Assembly: GCA_002305015.1 (NCBI GenBank)
Contig: DBPW01000013.1
Location: 1 to 60,973, forward strand
Direction of reading: 5' to 3'
DNA from: Bacteroidales bacterium UBA1410
GTDB taxonomy: Bacteria; Bacteroidota; Bacteroidia; Bacteroidales; Dysgonomonadaceae
Length of the DNA: 60,973 bases
Shown here: positions 45,525 through 53,803 of the stretch, one piece after another
Position numbering within the stretch: position 1 is the stretch's first letter
How the letters are laid out: each line of letters begins with the position of its first letter
The notes under the pieces: generated by a model
Seen by the model: only the letters and a program-made list of their open reading frames with translations
Database searches by the model: none
Told to the model about the DNA's origin: nothing
Program-made: the position numbers and the translations under genes

Positions 45525-47453
45525 ATGGGAAAGATAATCGGAATAGACTTAGGTACAACCAATTCCTGTGTTGCCGTAATGGAAGGAAATGACCCTGTTG
45601 TTATCCCCAACAACGAAGGAAAACGAACCACACCATCGGTAGTGGCTTTTTTGGACAACGGAGAGCGGAAAGTTGGCGATCCCGCAAAACGTCAGGCTAT
45701 TATAAACCCGACACGAACCGTATCGTCCATCAAACGTTTCATGGGTCGCAAGTATGATGAGGTGTTGAACGAAATTTCGCAGGTACCCTACAAGGTAGTG
45801 AGAGGCGAGAACAATACGCCGCGCGTAGATATCGACGGGCATTTGTACACGCCACAGGAAATTTCGGCCATGATTCTTCAAAAGATGAAGCAGACTGCCG
45901 AGGATTATTTGGGAACCAAAGTTACTGATGCCGTGATTACGGTGCCGGCTTATTTTAACGATTCGCAACGTCAAGCCACCAAAGAGGCGGGCGAAATTGC
46001 CGGATTGAATGTGCGCCGTATCGTAAACGAACCTACAGCTGCCGCTTTGGCGTATGGGTTGGATAAAAAGAGCAAAGACCTCAAGATTGCCGTGTTCGAC
46101 CTTGGAGGAGGTACGTTCGATATCTCTGTATTGGAGTTGGGAGACGGCGTTTTTGAAGTAAAATCGACCAACGGCGATACCCATTTGGGTGGCGACGATT
46201 TTGACCAACGCATCATCGACTGGTTGGCAGAAGAATTCAAGAAAGAAGAAGGGGTGGATCTGCGTAAAGACCCGATGGCATTGCAGCGGTTGAAAGAAGC
46301 TGCGGAAAAAGCCAAAATCGAACTGTCAAGCGCAACAACCACCGAAATCAATCTGCCCTATATTATGCCGGTTAACGGAATTCCCAAACACTTGGTGAAA
46401 ACGCTTACCCGTGCCAAATTCGAACAACTGATCGACGATCTGCTGCAACGTTGTATAGAGCCGTGCAGACTTGCCTTGAGAGATGCGGGTTTGAGTGCAT
46501 CCGAAATAAACGAAGTAATATTGGTAGGTGGATCGACCCGTATTCCGGCCGTTCAGGCACTGGTTGAGAAGTTTTTCGGCAAGACTCCAAACAAGAGTGT
46601 GAATCCCGATGAGGTAGTTGCCATAGGTGCTGCCATTCAAGGTGCCATTTTGTCGGGCGAAATCAAAGATGTGTTGCTGCTCGATGTTACTCCGCTTTCG
46701 CTGGGTATCGAAACATTGGGTGGGGTAATGACCAAGTTGATCGAAGCCAATACGACCATACCTACCCGCAAGAGCGAGATTTTCTCAACGGCGGCCGATA
46801 ATCAATCGTCGGTTCAGATCAATGTGTTGCAGGGAGAACGTCCAATGGCGCGCGACAATAAACAGATCGGCGTGTTCACGCTGGACGGAATACCGCCTGC
46901 CCCACGAGGAATACCGCAGATTGAAGTTACCTTCGATATCGATGCCAACGGTATCTTGAATGTGACGGCAAAAGATAAGGCTACGGGTAAAGAACAGCAT
47001 ATCCGCATCGAGGCTTCTTCGGGTCTGACTGAAGAAGAAATCAAGCGGATGAAGGAAGAAGCAGCCATCAATGCCGAAGCCGACAGAAAAGAGAAAGAAC
47101 GTGTGGATAAGCTGAATCAAGCCGATGCCTTGATTTTCCAGACGGAGAAACAGTTGAAAGATTTGGGCGACAAGATACCGGCCGATAAGAAAGGTCCAAT
47201 TGAAGCTGCTCTCAACAGGCTGAAAGAAGCTCATAAAGCGCAGAACCTGGATGAAATCGACAGAGCCACAAACGAACTGAATGCCGCATTCCAGGCCGCT
47301 TCGCAAGAGATGTACAATGCTACTAATGCTGCAGGAGCCGCAGGTGGTCAGCAGTATGGCGGCGGTACACAAGGCGGAGGTCAATCGCAGAGCGGAAGCA
47401 GCGACAAAGGCAGCGATGATGTAACGGATGTCGATTTCGAAGAAGTGAAATAA
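45525..47453 (+). CDS. dnaK: chaperone DnaK (Hsp70)
   Basis: 642-residue Hsp70. ATPase domain: GIDLGTTNSCVAV at the start, the phosphate loop VFDLGGGTFDISVLE near 193-207, and ILVGGSTRIPAV near 337. The linker DVLLLDVTPLSLGIETLGG is intact, then the substrate-binding domain and helical lid, ending in a Gly/Gln-rich tail with EEVK. DnaK folds nascent and damaged proteins with J proteins (such as CbpA at 36.6 kb) and GrpE. No dnaJ or grpE is beside it. The gene has its own terminator. Confidence 0.98.
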   Translation: MGKIIGIDLGTTNSCVAVMEGNDPVVIPNNEGKRTTPSVVAFLDNGERKVGDPAKRQAIINPTRTVSSIKRFMGRKYDEVLNEISQVPYKVVRGENNTPRVDIDGHLYTPQEISAMILQKMKQTAEDYLGTKVTDAVITVPAYFNDSQRQATKEAGEIAGLNVRRIVNEPTAAALAYGLDKKSKDLKIAVFDLGGGTFDISVLELGDGVFEVKSTNGDTHLGGDDFDQRIIDWLAEEFKKEEGVDLRKDPMALQRLKEAAEKAKIELSSATTTEINLPYIMPVNGIPKHLVKTLTRAKFEQLIDDLLQRCIEPCRLALRDAGLSASEINEVILVGGSTRIPAVQALVEKFFGKTPNKSVNPDEVVAIGAAIQGAILSGEIKDVLLLDVTPLSLGIETLGGVMTKLIEANTTIPTRKSEIFSTAADNQSSVQINVLQGERPMARDNKQIGVFTLDGIPPAPRGIPQIEVTFDIDANGILNVTAKDKATGKEQHIRIEASSGLTEEEIKRMKEEAAINAEADRKEKERVDKLNQADALIFQTEKQLKDLGDKIPADKKGPIEAALNRLKEAHKAQNLDEIDRATNELNAAFQAASQEMYNATNAAGAAGGQQYGGGTQGGGQSQSGSSDKGSDDVTDVDFEEVK

Positions 47454-47485
47454 TCCTTCCATCAAACCTCTATAACTACGATTCA

Positions 47486-47520
47486 ATCCCTGTGAATGTG
47501 ATGTTCACGGGGATTTTTTT
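47486..47520 (+). terminator. Rho-independent terminator after dnaK
   Basis: ATCCCTGTGAA pairs with TTCACGGGGAT (one G-U pair) around a 7-base loop, followed by a run of T. It lies 33 bases after the dnaK stop. Confidence 0.87.
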
Positions 47521-47571
47521 GTGTGCAAACGAAAATAACGATCATTTCAGCGTTGAATCATCACTATTTTG

Positions 47572-47602
47572 CTTGGTAATTCCAATGTATTTTTTATCTT
47601 TG
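47572..47602 (+). promoter_or_regulatory. promoter for the molybdenum oxidoreductase operon
   Basis: CTTG at 47572-47575, 19 bases, then TATCTTTG at 47595-47602. The -7 box is an exact match. It leaves a leader of about 115 bases before the first gene; nothing structured is obvious in it. Confidence 0.5.
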
Positions 47603-47723
47603 AAAATCGGTAGGGAATTCGATGCAGAGAGATGCAATAGAGAGATATTTTCCGGTTAATGTTTTTTGCTTCAATTTCTGTTTAATTTAATACGATAAGA
47701 ACGATTATAATAAAGGTAATACT

Positions 47724-48668
47724 ATGTGGACAATTACACCAAGCATTATTGAAAAAGAGCACCCTGTTGACAGGTTTGCTCTACACTATGTTCCGCAAAC
47801 ACATTGGCGTGTATGGCATGCGCTGTGGTTTTGGGCAATGGGCATTGGAAGCGGCATTTTTTGTCTGCGCCAATTTTTCGGCATCAGCGGTGGCGGCCTT
47901 TTTTTGGGGATGAATGCCATCGATATCGTCGGATTGGTTCTGGTAGCCGTCGGCGGTTTGATTTTGATTCTCGACCTTGGGAAACCGTTTCGGTTTTTGA
48001 ACTCGCTTCTCAAACCCAAAAATGCATGGATTTCGCGAGGAGCCATTTCCGATTTTGTGTTTTTGGGAATTGGCGTACTGTATGTTCTGCCCGGATTGAT
48101 ACCTTCCTTGCCGTGGACAGACGCCGTGTTTTTGCAAGCCGATATCGTAAGCAGGATATTTATCGTGTTGGCCGTTTTCTTCGCTATCGTCATCATGATT
48201 TATCCGGGATTCGTGCTCTTCTATTCGCGCAACATTCCTTTTTGGAACAGCATTTTCACTCCGATTTTGTTTTTCGAATATGCACTTACCAGCAGTTTCG
48301 GGCTTATCGGGTGGATGGTTACGGCCAACGGAGAAGTGCTTCCTTCATCGTTCTACATCGCATTTATTGCCACGCTTTGCATCACGCTTGTGTCGGTATT
48401 GGTGTATTTATTCGAACGCAACAGTGTGCAAAATCCGTGTATCAAGGCATCTATCAACTGCCTGTTGAAAGGAAAAGCATCGGGCTGGTTTTGGTTTTCG
48501 CAAATCGCGGGATTGCTCCTGCCCATCGCCATGCTTGCCGTGATGCTCACGAACAGCATTTTCCCCGCCTCAAGCATGATGTGGATCGGAGTCTGCACCG
48601 TTCTCGGAAGCTTTACCTTCCGATACAGCCAGTTGCTTGCAGGTTTACGTGTTTCACCTTTGGTATAA
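47724..48668 (+). CDS. NrfD/PsrC-like membrane anchor subunit
   Basis: 314 residues with about eight hydrophobic helices, an NrfD-type quinone-interacting anchor for a molybdopterin reductase. It starts near HYVPQTHWRVWHALWFWAMGIGSG and has DLGKPFRFLNSLLKPKNAWISRGA at about 85-108, which matches the family core (DLGRP, SPMSWG-type loop). Such subunits pass electrons between the quinone pool and the iron-sulfur subunit. It comes before the catalytic gene, an order C-A-B. Quinone-side residues cannot be judged by eye. Confidence 0.82.
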   Translation: MWTITPSIIEKEHPVDRFALHYVPQTHWRVWHALWFWAMGIGSGIFCLRQFFGISGGGLFLGMNAIDIVGLVLVAVGGLILILDLGKPFRFLNSLLKPKNAWISRGAISDFVFLGIGVLYVLPGLIPSLPWTDAVFLQADIVSRIFIVLAVFFAIVIMIYPGFVLFYSRNIPFWNSIFTPILFFEYALTSSFGLIGWMVTANGEVLPSSFYIAFIATLCITLVSVLVYLFERNSVQNPCIKASINCLLKGKASGWFWFSQIAGLLLPIAMLAVMLTNSIFPASSMMWIGVCTVLGSFTFRYSQLLAGLRVSPLV

Positions 48669-48689
48669 CAGCATGAAAGAATTACAATT

Positions 48690-51104
48690 ATGAGTGAAGA
48701 AATAAAAAAGTTTTCGGCATGTGTTCCCAACTGTTGGATGAACTGTCGTTTATATGCACACGTTCGTGATGGCAAACTGGTTCAAACATCGGCTGCTCCT
48801 TTTCCCGATCCTTCCTACAATCGCATTTGCCTGCGGGGGCTTTCGCATCCGCAGCGCGTTAACAGCAAAGAGCGCATTCTTCACCCGATGAAACGTGTGG
48901 GCAAGCGCGGCGAAAACAAATTCGAACAGATTACCTGGGACGAGGCCATCGATATCCTCTCGACCAATCTCAACCGGATTCGCGAAAAATACGGATCGAA
49001 AGCCGTTGCATTTATTCCCTGGTCGGGCAGCTACGCCGCCATCAACGGCGGCATGCCGGGTGCCATCAAACGCTTTGCCAACCTTTTTGAGGGAACGGTT
49101 GTGGTGGATGGTGTCGATTTCGGAATGCCTACGGGTATGTCGCAAGTAGTGGCCAATCTGGCAGGCGGTATGGCATCCCTCTTTTTGGGGCCGGAACCGA
49201 AAGATTTAAGTTATGCCAAAACCCTTATCTTTTGGGGAACGAACATTACCGATTCGCAGGTGCATAACTGGCACTTTGTGCTCGATGCAATGGAAAACGG
49301 AGCAAAACTAATTTGTATCGATCCCCGTTACAGTGAGACAGCGGCAAAATCGCACGAATGGGTCAGAATCAGACCGGGATCGGATTCGGTACTTGCACTG
49401 TCGATGATACAGGTAATCATCGAAGAAAACCTGATCGACAGCGATTACTGTATTCAACATACGGTAGCTCCTTTCCTCGTGCGTCAGGACAACGGATTGT
49501 TCCTCCGGCAGAACGATATCGACGGAAGCGATCAAGCCGGATATGTGGTCGTGGATTCGGAATCGGGAGAAATTAAACCGATCGAATCGGTTACCCGCCC
49601 CGAATTACTGGGAACTTTCGACGTTAAGCTGCACAACGGCAATACCTTGCAGGTGAAAACCGCCCTGCAAATGCTGAAGGAAGAAGCCGACAAATTCAAA
49701 CCTGCCGAAGCCGAAAGAATAACAACCGTTCCGGCGGAAAAAATTATAGAAATAGCCCGAATTTATGCCACCAATACACCTTCGACCATATATCCCGGAT
49801 TCGGAATAGATCGATGGGACAATGCCGATCAGGTGGGCAGAGGAATTGCCACGCTCGGTGCAATTACCGGACAAATCGGCAAAAAAGGTGCATCTCCACT
49901 CGGAACAATGGGGCAAAGCGCCATACAATATACGATATCGGATGCTGTGATGGGACCCTGGACAGCTCCATCGGGAACGCAAGCCGAACTGCTCAATTTC
50001 GTGCTGTTGCAGCAAGCCGTTCTCACCGGAAAAGTGGATATGTGGGAACCCAAAGATCCCGGCAATCCTCTTGCGGGTCCAACTGCCAAAACACCCGTTT
50101 CGAAAGACTGGCCTATCAAAGGATTGGTTTTAACTACGGGAAACGTTGTAAGCAATCACGCCGAACAAAAGGTAACGATCGAGGAGATGTTCAGTGAAGA
50201 GAAACTCGATTTCATCTGCTGCATCGATATGGTCATGACCGATACGGCGCGTCATGCCGATTTGTTCCTGCCCTGCACCAGCTGGTTCGAAAACGACGAT
50301 ATCGTCGGCGGACTTCATCCGTATGTGATGCGGATGGAAAAAGCCATCGAACCTATGGGCGAAAGCAAGGGCGATTGGGAGATTTTCAAACTGTTGGCGC
50401 AGAAAATGGGATATGGCGAATATTTCCAAGGAGAAGCCAAAGACCAAATAGAAAGCATTCTCGACGTGCTGGGAAATCTTTTTGGGGACAGGAAGGAGGA
50501 AATTCTGAAAGAATTCAGAGAAAAAGGCATCGCGCGACTCTCCGATCCTCATTCCGTTCCGTTTGCCGACGGCGTGTTTTACACCCGCACCGGTCGTGCC
50601 GAATTTTACTCCGAAGGAGTGGCAACCGTTTACCCGAAAACTATGCCGGCACTGCAATTGCCGGTGAACGAGGGACATAATCCGTTGCCGCATTTCGAAC
50701 CGCCGGCTGAAGCGTGGTTCGACAATCCACTCATCAAAAAATATCCGTTGGCACTGAGTACACTGCATACCAAGTGGCGGGTGCACACCACATTTTATGA
50801 GGTGGCCGCACTGCGTGAAATCGATCCCGAGCCGGTGGTTTATCTCAATCGTCGCGAAAGCGAGAAACGAGGGCTTAAGGACGGCGATTACGTCCGCGTA
50901 TTCAACGATCGCGGCCATTGCGTGGTACGCCTGATAGTGGACGACTCCATCAACGACGGCGGAGCCGCCATTCCCAAAGGTTGGCAGCGTCATCAGTTTA
51001 AAGAAGGAGGATATCAGGAACTTACAAAAAATCATATTAATACGGTTCACTACGGCATGTCGTTTTTCGATGCCCTGGTGGAAGTTGAAAAATGGAAAGG
51101 ATAA
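48690..51104 (+). CDS. molybdopterin oxidoreductase catalytic subunit (DMSO-reductase family)
   Basis: 804 residues. The N-terminal [4Fe-4S] site has Cys11, Cys15, Cys19 and Cys47 (ACVPNCWMNC, then ICLRG). The molybdopterin domains follow: HPMKRVGKRGENKFEQITWDEAIDIL at about 71-96, LIFWGTNITDSQVHNWHF near 180-197, and the C-terminal dinucleotide-binding domain with KRGLKDGDYVRVFNDRG. It is closest in layout to DmsA-type enzymes. There is no twin-arginine signal, so it likely faces the cytoplasm. A catalytic Ser/Cys/Sec ligand is not obvious by eye. The true substrate is unknown. Confidence 0.9.
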   Translation: MSEEIKKFSACVPNCWMNCRLYAHVRDGKLVQTSAAPFPDPSYNRICLRGLSHPQRVNSKERILHPMKRVGKRGENKFEQITWDEAIDILSTNLNRIREKYGSKAVAFIPWSGSYAAINGGMPGAIKRFANLFEGTVVVDGVDFGMPTGMSQVVANLAGGMASLFLGPEPKDLSYAKTLIFWGTNITDSQVHNWHFVLDAMENGAKLICIDPRYSETAAKSHEWVRIRPGSDSVLALSMIQVIIEENLIDSDYCIQHTVAPFLVRQDNGLFLRQNDIDGSDQAGYVVVDSESGEIKPIESVTRPELLGTFDVKLHNGNTLQVKTALQMLKEEADKFKPAEAERITTVPAEKIIEIARIYATNTPSTIYPGFGIDRWDNADQVGRGIATLGAITGQIGKKGASPLGTMGQSAIQYTISDAVMGPWTAPSGTQAELLNFVLLQQAVLTGKVDMWEPKDPGNPLAGPTAKTPVSKDWPIKGLVLTTGNVVSNHAEQKVTIEEMFSEEKLDFICCIDMVMTDTARHADLFLPCTSWFENDDIVGGLHPYVMRMEKAIEPMGESKGDWEIFKLLAQKMGYGEYFQGEAKDQIESILDVLGNLFGDRKEEILKEFREKGIARLSDPHSVPFADGVFYTRTGRAEFYSEGVATVYPKTMPALQLPVNEGHNPLPHFEPPAEAWFDNPLIKKYPLALSTLHTKWRVHTTFYEVAALREIDPEPVVYLNRRESEKRGLKDGDYVRVFNDRGHCVVRLIVDDSINDGGAAIPKGWQRHQFKEGGYQELTKNHINTVHYGMSFFDALVEVEKWKG

Positions 51105-51109
51105 CAGCT

Positions 51110-51802
51110 ATGGAAAATAACGATAAGAAAAAGAAAAAACGCTGGGGAATGGTTATCGACCTTACCCGTTGCGTGGGATGTCAAACCTGTGCGGTAGGTT
51201 GCAAAATTAAAAACAATCTGGCCGATGGTTTGTGGTGGAACAGGGTGATCACGGTTGGCGGCGATCATATCGATACAGCCGGAGGTACGTACAAACACCC
51301 TATGCGTTATTCCATTCCGTTGAATTGTCAGAATTGCGAAAATCCGATCTGCGTGGATGTATGCCCAACGGGAGCTTCTTACCGGAGAGAAGAAGACAAT
51401 TTGGTTTTGATCGATTACGATAAATGCATCGGATGCAGGGCGTGTGTTCAAGCTTGTCCGTATGGAGTGCGCATTGCCAATATTGAAGAACCTCGATATG
51501 AACATTGCGATGTTCAGCTGGGATCGGATGAGGTAACACCCCGCTATCAGGGAGTGGTTGAAAAATGCACCTTCTGTGTAGAACGCATCGACCGGGGACT
51601 GAATCCGTTCTGTATCGATGTTTGTCCCGAAAGAGCCCGCTACTTTGGCGATCTGAACGATGAAGACAGCGACGTCTCGAAACTTATTCGCGAGAATCCC
51701 GTTGAAACACTTCATCCGCAACTGGGAACAAATCCGAACGTGTACTACATTCCGCCCGTCAAGAAAAAAACGAGACGAACCGGATTGGATTTTATTCGGT
51801 AA
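51110..51802 (+). CDS. four-cluster ferredoxin subunit (DmsB/PsrB-like)
   Basis: 230 residues from the ATG after the upstream stop; an earlier ATG at 51092 would overlap the catalytic gene by 13 bases. Four Cys groups are seen: CVGCQTCAVGC, CQNCENPICVDVC, CIGCRACVQAC and CTFCVERIDRGLNPFCIDVC, enough for four [4Fe-4S] clusters. It wires the catalytic subunit to the NrfD-like anchor. No signal peptide, which agrees with a cytoplasmic complex. The basic C-terminal tail is KKKTRRTGLDF. Confidence 0.92.
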   Translation: MENNDKKKKKRWGMVIDLTRCVGCQTCAVGCKIKNNLADGLWWNRVITVGGDHIDTAGGTYKHPMRYSIPLNCQNCENPICVDVCPTGASYRREEDNLVLIDYDKCIGCRACVQACPYGVRIANIEEPRYEHCDVQLGSDEVTPRYQGVVEKCTFCVERIDRGLNPFCIDVCPERARYFGDLNDEDSDVSKLIRENPVETLHPQLGTNPNVYYIPPVKKKTRRTGLDFIR

Positions 51803-51813
51803 CGTGTGGAATA

Positions 51814-53778
51814 ATGAAACGAACAAACCCAATAGTACTGTTTATCTGTTTACTGTTTTTTTCTGCAAAGGCCGAAGAGATCGACACAACCAAAATCTCA
51901 AACACGTTTGAATTGGGTGAAGTCATTGTGCTTGCACCAAGATCGGATAATACGGTCAGTCAAGATTTCAATCTGCAGATGAACAACACGAACGTGAGTG
52001 AAGCGTTGCGATCGATCCCGTCGGTGATATATGCCCATATGGGCGGACGTTTCGAGCCGACAATCCTGGTGCGCGGATTCGATATCCGCGGCATTCCCGT
52101 TTTCGTGGACGGAATTCCCCTCCAGATGCCTTACGACGGAGACATCGATTTGGGACACCTCACCACGTTCGATTATGCGCAGGTTTCGCTTACAAAAGGC
52201 CTTACACCCATGTCGTTGGGACCCAACACCATTGGCGGAAGCATCAATCTGGTGAGTTTTCAACCTACCGACAACATCAATGTCCGGGCTATAACCGGTC
52301 TGGCGAGCGGCAACACGTATGAATATGGAGTAAACGCAGGAAGCCGAAGGGATAAATTCTTCGCCCAGGCAAGCTATTACGAGCGTCATACCGAATATTT
52401 TACGCTATCGCACAGCTACCAACCCACTACGTATCAGTCCGACAGGAGGAGAGACAATTCGTACTCCGATTTTCAGAAAGTAAACCTGAAAATCGGATAC
52501 TTAGCCGCTCCCGGTCAAGAGTTTACCCTTAACTACCAATATCAGAACAACGCAAAAGGGAATCCGCCATACAGCGGCAGTGACGACAAGCAATCTGCCC
52601 GATTTTGGCAATGGCCCGTGTGGGAAAGGCAAAGTCTGTATTTTATTTCGAAAAACAGCATAAACACGAACAACTACGTTAAGACAAGTATTTATGCCGA
52701 TAAGTTTTACAACGTAATGGAAAGCTACGACGATCAGTCGTACACTACGCAGAACAAGAAATACGCTTTTACCAGCATATACAACGATCGAAACGTTGGC
52801 GGGAATGTGATTTTATCGAATACCTCCATCGCCGACAATCAGTTGAATTTTTCGATTCAGATGAATCGAAACGAACACAAATCGCACAACGAAGGAAGTC
52901 CGCAGCTCACCAACAGCGATTTTGTGTGGAGCATGGGGTTGGACGATCGGTATACGATAAACGAAAAATGGGCATTGACCGGAGGATTATCCTACAATCG
53001 ACAAAAAAGTCTGAAAGCCGAAGATCAGGTTACAAACGAAGGGATAACCGCGTTTCCCGAAAACTCACATCAGGCGGTAAATACGCAACTATCGGCCAAC
53101 TGGACAGCCGCCGACAACTTTTCGATGTCTGCCTACGTAGCGCAAAAAACACGGTTCGCCACCCTTAAAGAACGGTATTCGTACAAGATGGGGCAGGGGC
53201 TTCCCAACCCCGATTTGCAACCCGAGAAAGCCACCCATTTCGATGTTTCGTTTCAATACGAGATCCTGAAAAATCTGGCGTTCAACGGTTCGGTATATGC
53301 TATTCGCTTGCACGATGTTATTCAATTGGTGAACGATGTTGAAGGAAATCTCACACAAATACAGAATGCGGGGAAAGCCCGTTTTAGGGGATGTGATGCA
53401 AGTTTGCACTATACGATCCTGAAAAATCTCGATCTGACTTCCTCCTATTCCTTTATCATTCAAAAAAACATATCGGACCCCGATTTACGGTTTACGGATG
53501 TTCCAAAACACAAGGTGTGGAGCAATTTGTCGTATCAACCCGCAAGTTGGGCAAAAGCAAGCATTACCCATGAATACTATTCCCGCCGATACAGCCGTTC
53601 CTACGGCATTACGGCCGACGAATTTCATCTGTTCAACCTGCAGGGCTCGCTTTCGTGGAAACACTTGACGCTTTACATGGGGCTGAAAAATCTTTTTGAC
53701 ACCAATTATGCCTATGCCGAAGGTTATCCCGAAGCGGGAAGAAACTATTTTACCAAACTGGTTTTTCAATTGAATTAA
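51814..53778 (+). CDS. TonB-dependent outer-membrane receptor
   Basis: 654 residues. A signal peptide (IVLFICLLFFSAKA) is followed by TonB-box-like LGEVIVLAPRSD, a plug with LVRGFDIRGIPVFVDGIPLQMPYDG at about 85-109, LGPNTIGGSINLVSF near 130-144, then a 22-strand barrel ending in ...LVFQLN, a proper final aromatic strand. It is a classical FhuA/BtuB-like receptor with no carboxypeptidase-like or STN part, so unlike SusC. It begins 11 bases after the ferredoxin gene, in one run with the reductase. The ligand is unknown; a metal chelate or oxyanion complex is an inference from context. Confidence 0.9.
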   Translation: MKRTNPIVLFICLLFFSAKAEEIDTTKISNTFELGEVIVLAPRSDNTVSQDFNLQMNNTNVSEALRSIPSVIYAHMGGRFEPTILVRGFDIRGIPVFVDGIPLQMPYDGDIDLGHLTTFDYAQVSLTKGLTPMSLGPNTIGGSINLVSFQPTDNINVRAITGLASGNTYEYGVNAGSRRDKFFAQASYYERHTEYFTLSHSYQPTTYQSDRRRDNSYSDFQKVNLKIGYLAAPGQEFTLNYQYQNNAKGNPPYSGSDDKQSARFWQWPVWERQSLYFISKNSINTNNYVKTSIYADKFYNVMESYDDQSYTTQNKKYAFTSIYNDRNVGGNVILSNTSIADNQLNFSIQMNRNEHKSHNEGSPQLTNSDFVWSMGLDDRYTINEKWALTGGLSYNRQKSLKAEDQVTNEGITAFPENSHQAVNTQLSANWTAADNFSMSAYVAQKTRFATLKERYSYKMGQGLPNPDLQPEKATHFDVSFQYEILKNLAFNGSVYAIRLHDVIQLVNDVEGNLTQIQNAGKARFRGCDASLHYTILKNLDLTSSYSFIIQKNISDPDLRFTDVPKHKVWSNLSYQPASWAKASITHEYYSRRYSRSYGITADEFHLFNLQGSLSWKHLTLYMGLKNLFDTNYAYAEGYPEAGRNYFTKLVFQLN

Positions 53779-53803
53779 AAAACTTCACCCTTTACACCAA
53801 CCG

